From Symbiodinium natans (taxonomy: Eukaryota; Sar; Dinophyceae; Suessiales; Symbiodiniaceae): 64,000 nucleotides of DNA. Under the pieces are notes generated by a model. It made no database searches, was not told the origin of the DNA, and was given only the letters and a program-made list of their open reading frames with translations. The stretch spans positions 124,001 through 188,000 of the forward strand of contig CAJNDS010002498.1 of NCBI GenBank assembly GCA_905221605.1, read 5' to 3'. Below, piece after piece: positions 23,467 to 34,592 of the stretch (position 1 is the stretch's first letter; every line of letters begins with the position of its first letter). Both the position numbers and the translations under genes were made by a program.

Positions 23467-24124
23467 TGCCCCCGCATTGACCTGTCTTTCTTGTTGCGCT
23501 TCTTTCCATGTAAAAAACGGAGGCGGGCTTGAATTCTCCAAGCTGCAGCTGTGAAGCCAGAAAGACAAGGTGGCAAGGCAGGAGTGGGAGCAGTAAGATT
23601 CTACGCAGGGTATATGCCTGTAACAAATGGAAAATGAAGTCTGAAGGCCATGCTCTGTTGCGATTAGGGATTAGATTGACTAGATAAAATCTTTGAACTA
23701 AATCATCAATAAATGGCTTCAAGGGTTCTATTCTTTACGAACTGGATATTCGGTACCCCAAGTTTCAATTGTTCAACTTGAAGATATTTGAGTTGGCCTG
23801 ATTTACGTAATTGGAAGTCAACTGCAATTCTTGAATACATTCTAGAAATCTTAAAAGGCGGGATATTGAAAGAAAATGAAGGACAGCTTTGCATCTCCTC
23901 GTGGTTACTTTGCCGGCGAATACTATGAGCAACAATGTTCGCGAGATTCAGCCTTCAAACTTGAGAGGGAACCATTAAACTTGGTATGGAACTAATATCA
24001 CTAAAGGTGTTGTTCCAGCAGTTCTACGCGATAAACATGTGAAGAATCCCATGCTCAACTTGCGGGGGGCATGTCGGCCCGGTGTACCACTCTGAGATAG
24101 CAAAGGCTACATAAGACATGAATT
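23467..24124. other. Unannotated AT-richer stretch
   Basis: Only short frames on both strands (longest about 100 codons). Nothing recognisable. Confidence 0.35.
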
Positions 24125-24129
24125 CAATT

Positions 24130-24220
24130 GGGGGTTTAGGAACCCTCATGAGAGACCCCCAATAAGCAGATTCCCTTATAATAAGGACCCCAATAAGGTA
24201 CCCCTAATTTCGGAAACGCC
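24130..24220. mobile_element. MITE-like element family A, copy 2, with target-site duplication
   Basis: 91 bp beginning GGGGGTTTAGGAACCCTCAT and ending AATTTCGGAAACGCC. The inside holds ATAAGGACCCCAATAAGGTA, the family core. It is flanked on both sides by CAATT (24125-24129 and 24221-24225), a plausible 5-bp target duplication. Confidence 0.7.
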
Positions 24221-24225
24221 CAATT

Positions 24226-25510
24226 CTTGCCCACATGAATTGAAGTTCTGCTTGGTGGGGTGGTTCACACTGATGACTCCAACGACACTGCGATTGGAGA
24301 GAGGAATAGCAACGAGAAAACCTCAAACACAGTTGTGCCAGATGTGCTGATGTGTACACATAAGCACAGTACATAATAGTATTCACAGCACTCATGCCAC
24401 CACCAAGCAACGTATTCCATGACATGATGCTGACGCTATGCACCCACTTGCCCCAATTGCCCACCCGCCCCTCCCCCATTTCTTCGTTGGGTGGGACTGG
24501 ACAGCGAAAAGCCCCTCGAGATCGAGTTACTAGATCGTTGCCCAGTGGGACAAGTGAGGCAAGTGGGGCAAGCAACCTTAAGAACTTACCCCCATCCGGA
24601 TGCAGTCTATACATATGCATGTGTATATATATATATATATGGGGGGGGTTCTCTAACACATGGACATGGTCCCTTTGGGGTCCTTGTTTTTTTTTTTTAT
24701 CTATCTCTCTCTATCTATCTATCTATCTGTCTATCTCTGTGTGTGTGCTTCAAGAAAACACGAAAAGTATTCTGGAATTTCTACTTGCGCTTCCGACTTG
24801 CATTCGCTTCAGCTCTCGTGCCTGTGGTCCGCGTAATCCACCCAAGTCTTCAGCACGCGCTTCATGGAAGATCCTCGGTGACTTGGTGACGCGGTGACTC
24901 AGACCGGGAGTGGCGACCTCCTGGTCCAGGGCTCAGGGGACGACCGACCTGGTGGATGAACTTAGATCGCTTGAGAAGGAAGCCTCTCATTGCGCAAGCT
25001 CACAGCCCCCCCCCTGATCTTATAGGACGCATGCCCGTGACGCGCAACGTAGCAGGCCGAGCAGGTCACCCATATCTGGTGTCTCCTCTGAGAACTCCTG
25101 TGACATGAACTACTTCTGCATGCTCCCAACCCCAAAAGACTGGACCCTGAAGCGATCCTGGAGGAGCTCGGGGATGTTGGCCTTCAGCGACAATGACAAT
25201 GGCTCTCGCGTCTTTGTGCGGCACGCCCAAGTGTGACCAAAGGGTAAGCCTCGTCCCATCGCTGGGCAAGGTAGTCTGCGAGTTGCAGTCCACACCTGCG
25301 GCCCGAATGCCGAGAAATCTCATGGCTAGCAGTTTAACAAGGCCGGGAAACCACAGCATGCCACATTTCATAAGTGCAGTGCCAGAGTGCGCACGACGAG
25401 GCCGCGAAGGACAGTCGCATTCGACCTACCACAGTCCCTGGCTGCTATTTAAGCAAGAAAAGTAGCTGGCTGGCAGAGATCCAAAGCACCGATAGGCAGA
25501 GTGTTCTCTG
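24226..25510. other. Unannotated stretch with microsatellites
   Basis: (TA)n lies at about 24626-24645, and a T run followed by (TCTA)n at about 24688-24745. Overlapping frames of 60-167 codons have no recognisable domain. Confidence 0.35.
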
Positions 25511-25623
25511 TACCCAGAGACTCCAAAACCCCTTAATTAAGGAATATACCTTACATTCTAGCAGGAACCCTAATATGATTTAAGGTATATTCCTTAATTA
25601 AGGGGTTCTGGAGTCTCTGGGTA
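25511..25623. repeat. Foldback element with 43-bp arms
   Basis: Left arm 25511-25553 and right arm 25581-25623 are inverse complements with one mismatch, separated by a 27-nt loop. The arms contain CCTTAATTAAGG and GGAATATACC. Such near-perfect arms suggest a young insertion or a maintained hairpin. No flanking duplication is obvious and there is no coding capacity. Confidence 0.85.
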
Positions 25624-26104
25624 ATCCTCAGAAGCCCGCCACCCACGTTGGCAGCTTTGGCCACTCCCTGAGTGCAAAGGATCTTACGCCGTGGTGTGGC
25701 TCTTACTCAGACTTGATATATGATTAATACTACTCATAATATAAATAATGTTGGTATGATTAACTTATCATACTATTGATACTAATAGACATATTAAAAG
25801 GATCATGAAAATACAAAATCTGACTTGGCTGCGTGCCCGTGACAGGCCCGCCATTTGCTCCAAGGACTGCGCCACACGCACCGGAGCCTGTGACACGAGG
25901 CTGCTGAGTTTACGCAAAAAAAGCTGCAAGAGCTCTGCTCGGGACATATAATATTAGTTATATTATGAATAGTATGAACTATATATTAATAATAGTAACT
26001 ATATGAATAATATTAATAATACACTGGCCCACGACCCCCTCCTTGGCATCGAGAAGGGCCTGAAACGATAGCAAGGCCTCAGGACTTCGGTCTTTGCATG
26101 TCCT
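25624..26104. other. Non-coding AT-rich patches
   Basis: Two ATTAATAATA-type low-complexity patches (about 25715-25800 and 25945-26025) within otherwise mixed sequence. No gene recognised. Confidence 0.45.
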
Positions 26105-26475
26105 TGGGTTTAGGGTTTAGGGTTTAGGGTTTAGGGTTTAGGGTTCAGGGTTCAGGGTTCAGGGTTCAGGGTTTAGGGTTTAGGGTTCAGGGTTCAGGGT
26201 TCAGGGTTCAGGGTTCAGGGTTCAGGATTCAGGGTTCAGGGTTTAGGGTTTAGGGTTTAGGGTTTAGGGTTTAGGCTGTAAGGTTTAGGGTTTAGGGTTT
26301 AGGGGGGGCTGGGCTCCCCGCATCCACCAGGGCATTCGCACCTCGAAGCACCGCGGGATGAAAGCTTAGGGTTCAGAGTTTCATCGTTTCAGTGTTTCAG
26401 GTTTAGGATTCAAGGTTCAGGTTTAAGGTTCAGGGCCTAGGGCTTCGAGGGTTTAGAGTTTCGGGTTCAGGGACG
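26105..26475. repeat. TTTAGGG block with a TTCAGGG core, plus a degenerate block
   Basis: 26105-26308 is TTTAGGG at both ends with a homogeneous TTCAGGG run in the middle (about 26142-26240). 26367-26474 is a decayed mixture of the same words. The variant core again shows local amplification of a mutated unit. Confidence 0.85.
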
Positions 26476-26600
26476 GACATGGACCAGGTGAGAGCAGCAC
26501 CTGCACCGAGGCTCGAGGCAGCGCTGGAGAGGAAGTCATTGCAGGCGGCTCCAAAGGCGGCCTTGGGGCCGCAAACTTACTGTTGGTTAGCAGGGAATCG

Positions 26601-26664
26601 GGGAATGAGGTACCCTATATAATCCCTTAAAGAGTATATATTGGACCCTGATTCTCTCATTCCC
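26601..26664. mobile_element. MITE-like element family B, copy 2
   Basis: Inverted termini GGGAATGAG and CTCATTCCC enclose GTACCCTATATAATCCCTTA and a TATATATT stretch shared with 20934-20998. Outer similarity extends about 15 bp on each side (TTAGCAGGG and CCCTGCTCGG). No TTTAGGG insertion is present here, unlike copy 1. Confidence 0.65.
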
Positions 26665-26696
26665 TGCTCGGCAAAGCTGGCTCCCATGCCCACGAT

Positions 26697-26850
26697 ATGG
26701 GTTTAGGGCTTAGGGCTTGGGGTTTAGGACTTTATAGGTTTTGGTCTTTAGGTTTTTAGTTGTTTTCAGGCTTTGGGTTTTAGGTTTAGGCTTTAGGTTT
26801 TCAGGGTTCAGGGTTCAGGGTTCAGGGTTTAGGGTTTAGGGTTTAGGCCT
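26697..26850. repeat. Decayed TTTAGGG/TTCAGGG block
   Basis: Variant telomere-like words with T-rich changes, ending in three cleaner TTTAGGG units. Confidence 0.75.
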
Positions 26851-27518
26851 CAACCTTACGGTAAGCTCTTGGAATGCTAGTCCTTTTTTGCAGGATGCGG
26901 GGTTCGGGTTAGGGATCAAGTAAGTCCGCGAGGCATCGAATAAGGAGTCAAAACCCTCAAAACCCTGCAGGGTCATGGTGCGCAAAGCTCCACAAGACGT
27001 GTCACTTGACACATGTCTGCCGCATCTTCTGCCTATTCACAAGTTTCGAATATGGAAAATACCCTATTGCGGCCTGGCTTTGGCATGGCTTTGCTTTACT
27101 TCGTGCGGGGCGACTAAACATGGCTTGGTTCCTTTGACTGGCATCCTTTTCCAAAACATGGCTGGGTTTTTGTTTGGCCTTGCTCGCGCACCCCCCACCT
27201 CATGCGCAACAGTGTCAGCACTGCCCTGGTGCTTTGTCGTTCTTCTTAGGTTGTTAGGGGTCTTGCTTGTGAAAGGAAATAGCAGTGAGCATGATTGGGC
27301 TAAGTTGATTCTTCGAAGGTCCTGCTTATGAAGCGAAAGGGAACGGATTGAAAGCATGGTTTGGTTGGTTTGGTATTGCCAGGGCCGACGTACATGCTTT
27401 TCCCCCAAACAGTTCATTGTAGGGGCTCCTGTTTCCTTCTAAGAATTCTGACCTAGCCGGATACTCCGGCCGGGTCCCTGGGTTGTCTCCATGTGTCTCC
27501 CTCTGTCTCCCTTCATGT
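26851..27518. other. Unannotated stretch
   Basis: A 118-codon plus frame (26975-27331) overlaps a 117-codon minus frame. Neither is recognisable. Confidence 0.35.
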
Positions 27519-29430
27519 CGGTGGCCTCGGCCTTGGCCCAACATCCACCCCTCAAGCAGGGATGTTGGCCCAACATCCACCCCTCAAGCATGGATGTTGG
27601 CCCAACATCCACGCCTCAAGCGTGGATGTTGGCCCAACATCCACCACTCAAGCGTGGACGTTGGTCCAACATCCTGAGGGGTGGATGTTGGCCCAACATC
27701 CACCCCGCGAGCGTGGATGTTGGCCCAACATCCACCCCTCAAGCGTGAATGTTGGCCCAACATCCACCCCTAGAGCATGGATGTTGGCCCAACATCCACT
27801 CCTCAAGCGTGGATGTTGCAACATCCACCCCTCAAGCGTGGATGTTGGCCCAACATCCACCCCTCAAGCGTGGATGTTGGCCCAACATCCACTCCTCAAG
27901 CGTGGATGTTGGCCCAACATCCACCCCTCAAGCGTGGATGTTGGCCCAACATCCACCCCTCAAGCGTGGATGTTGGCCCAACATCCACCCCTCGAGCGTG
28001 GATGTTGGCCCAACATCCACCCCTCAAGCGTGGATGTTGGCCCAACATCCACCCCTCAAGCGTGGACGTTGGTCCAACATCCACCCCTCAAGCGTGGATG
28101 TTGGCCCAACATCCACCCTGCAAGCGTCCACCCCTCGAGCGCGGATGTTGGCCCAACATCCACCCCTCAAGCGTGGATGTTGGCCCAACATCCACTCCTC
28201 AAGCGTGGATGTTGGCCCAACATCCACCCCTCAAACGTGGATGTTGGCCCAACATCCACCCCTCAAGCGTGGATGTTGGCCCAACATCCACCCCGCAAGC
28301 GTGGATGTTGGCCCAACATCCACCCCGCAAGCGTGGGTGTTGGCCCAACATCCACCCCGCAAGCGCGGATCTTGGCCCAACATCCACCCTGCAAGCGCGG
28401 ATGTTGGCCCAACATCCACCCTGCAAGCGCGGATGTTGGCCCAACATCTACCCCGCAAACGTGGATGTTGGCCAAACATCCACCCCTCAAGCATGGATGT
28501 TGGTCCAACATCCACCCCTCAAGCCCGCAGGCGTGGATGTTGGCCCAACATCCACCCCGCAAGCGTGGATGTTGGCCCAACATCCACCCCGCAAACGTGG
28601 ATGTTGGCCCAATATCCACCCCGCGAACGTGGATGTTGGCCCAACATCCACCCCTCAAGCGTGGATGTTGGCCCAACATCCACCCCTCAAGCGTGGATGT
28701 TGGCCCAACATCCACCCCTCAAGCGTGGATGTTGGCCCAACATCCACCCCTCAAGCGTGGATGTTGGCCCAACATCCAACCCCTCCAGCGTGGATGTTAG
28801 CCCAACATCCAGCCCTCAAGCGTGGATGTTGGCCCAACATCCACCCCTCGAGCGTGGATGTTGGCCCAACATCCACCCCTCAAGCGTGGATGTTGGCCCA
28901 ACATCCCCCCCTCGAGCGTGGATGTTGGCCCAACATCCACCCCTCAAGCATGGATGTTGGCCCAACATCCACCCCTCAAGCGTGGATGTTAGCCCAACAT
29001 CCACCCCTCAAGCGTGGATGTTGGCCCAACATCCACCCCTCAAGCGTGGATGTTGGCCCAACATCCACCCCTCCAGCGTGGATGTTAGCCCAACATCCAC
29101 CCCTCAAGCGTGGATGTTGGCACAACATCCACCCCTCAAGCATGGATGTTGGCCCAACATCCACCCCTCAAGCGTGGATGTTGGCCCAACATCCACCCCT
29201 CGAGCGTGGATGTTGGCCCAACATCCACCCCTCAAGCGTGGATGTTGGCCCAACATCCACTCCTCAAGCGTGGATGTTGGCCCAACATCCACCCCTCAAG
29301 CGTGGATGTTGGCCCAACATCCACCCCTCAAGCGTGGATGTTGGCCCAACATCCACCCCTCAAGCGTGGATGTTGGCCCAACATCCACCCCTCAAGCATG
29401 GATGTTGGCCCAACATCCACCCCTCAAGCG
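27519..29430. repeat. 32-bp palindromic minisatellite
   Basis: About 60 tandem units of 32 bp. Each has a dyad made of GTGGATGTTGG, one C, and CCAACATCCAC, joined by a 9-bp linker CCCCTCAAG. Linker variants CCCCGCAAG and CCCTGCAAG cluster at 28290-28460. At about 27671 one linker appears inverted (CTGAGGGG). Since 32 is not a multiple of three, all three plus frames stay open for hundreds of codons (up to 604), giving a 32-residue repeat. The same happens in pieces on minus. These frames are not credible proteins. Confidence 0.95.
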
Positions 29431-32177
29431 TATCCAAAAAATGGGGAGGGGCCAGTACAAGACCTTCCAACACCACTCCAAGACGCAAAAACAGCCTTGG
29501 ACCAGTCCAAGAGATCCAAGGACCACTCCACAACCAATTTCATGCATCATGAACTCCTCATAAACGCATTGCTTGTATTCTCTTCGCAAAGAAACCCACC
29601 TTTTCCAGAGTAACATCAGGGTCTTGGAGTTCGCGAAAAGCCCCTACAATTTTATGAGTATTGATGCGCGTGTGTGAACTTACCGCAGTAGTACTTTAAG
29701 ATTGAGGCATTCACTCGCGGGCACAACACGGTCCCTCCTTGATTGCTGTTGTCCAGGTTACCCTACCACATACCGAATTAAACCAGGGGTCCAAAAGAAC
29801 TTGGAGACTCTGCCATTGAGTACCACAGCAGAACTCGCCATGCCTGGGGACGTCATGGCATCTGTTTCCTGGGCGCCGCGCTTCGGGCCGCGTCCGCATG
29901 CGAGCCATGGAGGCCTTGCCATGGTGGGGTGTGTTTCTTGGCCGACGTGCTGAAAAGGCTCCATGGTCCCTGGAGGGGTTCAGCGTGCGCTTACACAATG
30001 TGCAGCCTTCAGAAGTGTCAACCCCCTTGCTTGAAGGTTTCGCCCAGGCTACCAGGGCTCGTCGGCTTGAACGTGTTGGACGGAAGGCAGTCGGACAATG
30101 TCCGGACTTTGCCGATAGATATCCGCACCCTTGCCCGCCTAGGACCTAGCCCATGGCAACTTGTCTACAGTGGCGCTCCAGTTTGTGTCCTCGTTCCTCG
30201 GACGAACGACAATAAAGAGTGAAGGTAAGAACAGGTAAGAATGTAAAAACAAAACACACACACACACACACACACACCATTCAAGAACAAGAAAACAACC
30301 AGGCAGCGGGCCTCATCTGCTGGAATCAGATCCGGAGCAGCGCGCAAGAACTCCTCCTGCAGCGTCGGTCCCACGAGTCAATCGCAGCCTCTTTCTGACA
30401 AGCTTTAGCCTTGCACCGGTGATAACCTACAAAGGCCGAGGAACATCGGCAAGGGTGCGAGGACGTTTTGCAAATCCTTTTCGCTGAAACATAGGAGCGG
30501 GCTTCCGAATGCGGCAGTATCTCCGAATATCCCAGAGTCGTCCTGTGCAGCCACGAAGAAGCTCTGTGGAGGAAGCACTGCAGAGTCACCTGAAAGCCTC
30601 GCTGAGCTTTGGCTTTGGGAAAGGCTGGCATCTCACGCACGCAAGGGAAATGTGATGAAAAGTGTGCCTGAGAGCTGCACGGCCTTTTTGACAGCACCAG
30701 GTTCTCTGTCACTTTACGCACCTAAAGCAAAGGTCCCGAAAACGCGGAAATGGGAGACTCACAACCGACAGAAGTTTGTATCAACTGAGTACAAGGTGCT
30801 CAAATACTTCAAACTACCTCAAATTACGAGATGCACCTACAATACCAATCGGTAAAGTTTGTACAGTAGGACCCTATAAAGCCGCATGCCCACAAAAGCC
30901 CAACAGAAGCCCCTTGTGGGGGCAGGGCCTCCTCATTGAACCGTGAGCGCTCCTGCGCCAGCTTGGCCTGATCAGCCTGGCTGCCGCGTGGAGTGTGCGG
31001 ACGTGTGCAGGGTGGACTGCTTGCTCCTGTCTTCCACAGGGCACCAAGTGGAAGTCTTCAAATCAAATTGATCTTGAAGATTCGTTGAGATCGAATGCAA
31101 ACTCTCAGAGCACAGGGGCCACGGACAAATGGCTATGCCCAAAGCTGCATCCATGAGAGACATTGAGTCTCTGACACTTCCCAACTCGAGACCCCTAGCT
31201 GGACGCGTGGGCCTCATGCTGCTTCTGGAGCTTCGCCAGCTCTGCCTGGTCCTTGAGGAGGTCCTCGCGTCCTGAGGCTGGTGCGTTTTAAGGCTGATGA
31301 CGCATTCCCTAAGCCTAAGCCCTATAAACCTCGAAACCAGACCTAGGAGTTTGACGAGAAGCTTTGAGTATAAGAAGTAGGTGCCCCGGTGCCTCGTCTA
31401 AGGCGCCGCTGCTGCTTCTCAAGGTCCAGTTGATCCTGCAGAGTTATTCAACAGGTGTGTTCATGAGGCGAGCTTGAGCGTCACAACCGAGAGAGGCATA
31501 CGGGGGCAGTTCTCTGAATCATGGTCCGTCTTTGGCACCGTAAATTTGGGGCTCCATGTCAAAAGCATTCAAAAGCCCAAAGTCCGCGGGCACAGATATA
31601 CCAGTAATAAGGTTTGCATGACCTGATTCGGGCTTGGAGGGTTGAAGGTTGAAGAAGGCTCTGCTGTCCAAGGGGTAAGGCTTAGTTAGTAGGGTTTGAG
31701 TTTTTTTTACGTGGGAAGGCTTCGTGCGCAGGAACTGAGGGTTAAGACTTGGGGCAGCTGGCATCCGCAAGTTGGCTCGGCCTCCTGATAGCGCTTCAGC
31801 TTCTCCTGACGACGACATCCAAAAACCAATGAAAGACAGGGTCCCACCAAAACCCCTGGTGTTTTGGTTCTTTGGTTTCCCTTGTTCTTTTGCTTGGTTT
31901 CAGTGGTTGGGCTTACGGATTGACGTTGTCTTCATCAAACAAGGGGGGTGGGGCAAGCCTGATTGCACCTCGAACATTACCTGGACGGCACGGACGAGTT
32001 TGCACAGGGAATCTAAACTCAGACGGAAACGTGATTTGGGCATCAGAAGATGCACGTCCTGGGAGCACCTTACACGACTCCAATCCTTGCCCAATCATAA
32101 GCTCTCTCTGGAGTTCAGGCTGCAACCCCCAAGAGGCGTTCTGGAACTAAAGCAAGCTCTGGGGGGGGGGGGGAGTG
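29431..32177. other. Unannotated stretch
   Basis: Frames of 60-140 codons on both strands, none recognisable. An (AC)n microsatellite lies at about 30248-30279. Intron-containing genes cannot be excluded. Confidence 0.3.
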
Positions 32178-32262
32178 GGTTCTGCCGAAAGTAGGGGTAC
32201 TTTATTGGGGTCCTTATCATATGGGAATCCTTCTATTTTCGGGGCTCCTACTTTCGCAAACC
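32178..32262. mobile_element. MITE-like element family A, copy 3
   Basis: Termini GGTTCTGCCGAAAGTAGG and CCTACTTTCGCAAACC are inverted repeats with two changes. The core TTTATTGGGGTCCTTATCAT is shared with the family. A 13-bp G run adjoins it on the left. Confidence 0.65.
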
Positions 32263-33189
32263 TTAACATGCGAGACGCGCAGCCTCAAGCTTCTCCGTGA
32301 CGCTTCGCAGCCGTCGCATCCCGGAGCTGACTTTCTTTATCCTGCACACAGCGGCTCAGGGCTTAGGCGGGGTTTCTGGGCTTGGGGATACTTTGGGTTG
32401 AAGGATTGGTCGCAAAGAACTGGGGACCTAGGCCGTGCGCTTTGCGTGCTACAGTAGTGCATTCTAAGCTCCTCCTGGACATGGAGCGCGCGAGGCTCTC
32501 GTTGTCTTGGCGAAGCAACGGAAACTCCTCGCGTGGAAGCAGCAAACGTCCGCGGAACTCCACAAGTATGCAGCCCAAAGACGGCGAGATCCAGCGGCTC
32601 AGCTACCCTTTGCTCAACAGTCCAAGTAAGCCATGCACATGCAAGGTCAAGTTGAGCCACACGTACTTTCCAGGCAGGACACTGCAGAAACATCCCTGAA
32701 TATCCCTGAATATCCCTGAACATCCTTGAACATCCCTTGTGGCTAGCCACGAAAAGCCGAGTTTTGACGCTCCTCGCCATCCTCCAGGTGCTCCTTCACG
32801 GGATCCACGGGTGGCATTCTCAAGCCGCTGTTCCAAAAACTCTTCTACGCCCTGGCCTTTAGGGTTTGGGGTTTTTGGGGTTTCGGGATTCATATGGGCG
32901 GTTCACAGACTGCCTTCCTGTCTGCTTGGTGCACATTTGTAAGCACGTCTCTTGGACAAAGCTCTGTCGACCTTGTGTTCAGAGCTGCTCAAGGGGGGGA
33001 GGCGGGTCCTCGACGCCCTGTGCCAACACCTGCGCGTGCGACATCAAGAAGACGTGCCGGAGAGCAAGGCAGCTAAGCTGCTCCGAGCCTTGTCATCCAA
33101 GCGCCAGATGACACCGTCACTGCCTGACACACCAACTCGAGGCAAAAGTGACCGCGCAATCTGGCAAATATCCAAAAATCAATATGTTA
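32263..33189. other. Unannotated stretch
   Basis: A small tandem repeat of ATCCCTGA-type octamers lies at about 32694-32738. Otherwise there are overlapping short frames with nothing recognisable. Confidence 0.3.
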
Positions 33190-33269
33190 TTTCCCAAAAT
33201 GAGGGTACCATCTTTTACCCCTATTCAAGGGACCCCCCAAAAACGGGACCCCTATTTTCGGAAAGCCCC
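33190..33269. mobile_element. MITE-like element family A, copy 4 (diverged)
   Basis: Left end TTTCCCAAAATGAGGGTACC, right end CCCCTATTTTCGGAAAGCCC. The centre is diverged, but the termini and GTACC context match family A. Confidence 0.55.
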
Positions 33270-34037
33270 ATATACCTTGCAAGCGGGTCCTACCTGCCGG
33301 GGGCAGGCCATCTGCCGGCACGGGCCTGCATTGCAAAGGCCCCCGAAGAAGCTGCAGTGCACGCTACGCAATATACAACATATGCACTGTGTCCGCCCTC
33401 TTCTAAGGAACCCGGCACGTGCCTTAGCTCCAAGCGCAGGTGTCCAGAAAGCGGAGTGAGGACCTGAAGCGCTCTGAGCAATCCGCCAAGAAGATGGCTC
33501 AAAGCAGGACGGCCGGTGCTGGAGTTCGGTCCCCTACCCAAGCTTCGGCATTGCGATGCACGAAGACGTCCAGCCCGTCTTCGAGCTCCACAACCTGGAG
33601 GTCCTCGGCCTCTTCGGCCTCTTCCGTCTCTTCCGTCTCCTGCGTCTCGGCCTCTTCGGCCTTGGCAAGGGCTGGTGGACGCATCCACACACTCATCAAT
33701 CGGCAATCTCCATCTGCTAAGATTGCGACCTGCGAGGGGTTTCCCGGGTTCTGGCCATCGACATCCACGATGCTGGAAGCCTGGCGACGTTGTGCGAACG
33801 CAACAGGCACCAAGCTGCGCCGAGGGGCATCGCAGCCCAGTCCTCGGCAACCGGTCGGATAGCCGGTGCCGTCGCAACTGGCAACTCTATCTCCTGCAGC
33901 TTTCGAGGAAGCAGGAGCCCAAGGGCCTAAGCGCCCAAAGCTCTTTCACATTCTGCGCTTGTTCTTCAAAAGCTTGTCCTCTTCAGGAGCTGGCTCCCGT
34001 CCAACGTCATCCGTCGACTTTGTTCTCCTTTGGGACT
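33270..34037. other. Unannotated stretch with a CTCTTCGGC-rich patch
   Basis: Competing frames occupy both strands (195 codons minus, 231 and 140 codons plus). About 33598-33665 is low complexity (repeats of CTCTTCGGC type), which encodes Glu/Ala/Thr-rich sequence on minus and Ser-rich on plus. No domain decides between them. Confidence 0.3.
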
Positions 34038-34340
34038 CAGAAATATAAATCCTTTAAACCCTATAGACCCTATAAACCCTATAAGCCCTATAAACCCTGT
34101 AAACCCTATAAACCCACAGCTATCCTCCGCCGCAGCACCGGTGCACGGCCGGCTGGGACTCCATTGGGTCCGTTGACCATTCCGCCGAGGCCAACGTGCA
34201 ACCGGGTTTAAGGGTTTAGGGTTTGGGGTTTGGGGCTTAGGGTTTGTAAGGTTTGGGGTTTAGGGCTTAGGGCTTAGGGCTTCCCATCTGCTTTAACGTA
34301 TAGCTTGCAGTGGCCATCGTAGCACAGTTCGAGTTTGCTC
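34000..34340. repeat. Dispersed repeat R3, partial copy, with telomere-variant tracts
   Basis: Diverged copy of 41772-42050. Shared landmarks are CAACGTCATCCGTCGACTTT, GGTGCACGGCCG, CATTCCGCCGAGGCCAA and CATCGTAGCACAGTTCGA. It contains a 9-bp CCCTATAAA-type tandem run (34038-34115) and a TTTAGGG/CTTAGGG/TTTGGGG block (34203-34290) longer than the corresponding block in the other copies. Confidence 0.75.
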
Positions 34341-34592
34341 GATCTTAGTCTTCAGCACGCTTTGGACTGTCAGGCAGGATCTTTGGCCTCAGTAAGCCGC
34401 ATGCCTCAATGACCTGACCTAGTAATCAATTTCGCACCTCAAAACTTCGTCCTTTCCTCCTGCGGCTGCCAAGGCGTCGGCCAGATCACGCTTCAGCCTT
34501 CGACACCCCCCCAACACCTTGGGCCATGGGCTCCTCTACACTACTAAGTCATCCCTGAATAGTGGAACAAGGACAAAGCCTGAGCTCCTCGA

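Noticed and set aside
27519-29430. CRISPR-like array
   Set aside because: The 23-bp dyads are regular, but the linkers are only about 9 bp and essentially identical, so there are no spacers. The genome context is eukaryotic.
27493-29563. Plus-strand open frames of 435, 604 and 591 codons
   Set aside because: All three frames are open over the same bases because a 32-bp unit without stops rotates through the frames. Minus frames show the same pattern. There is no promoter, start context or non-repeat domain.
31290-31345. Hammerhead ribozyme (CTGATGA followed by CGAAAC)
   Set aside because: The intervening bases cannot form helix II and no matching helix I/III arms are present.
33290-34211. 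Competing frames of 195 (minus) and 231 (plus) codons
   Set aside because: Both depend on a low-complexity CTCTTCGGC patch and show no recognisable domain, so neither was called.
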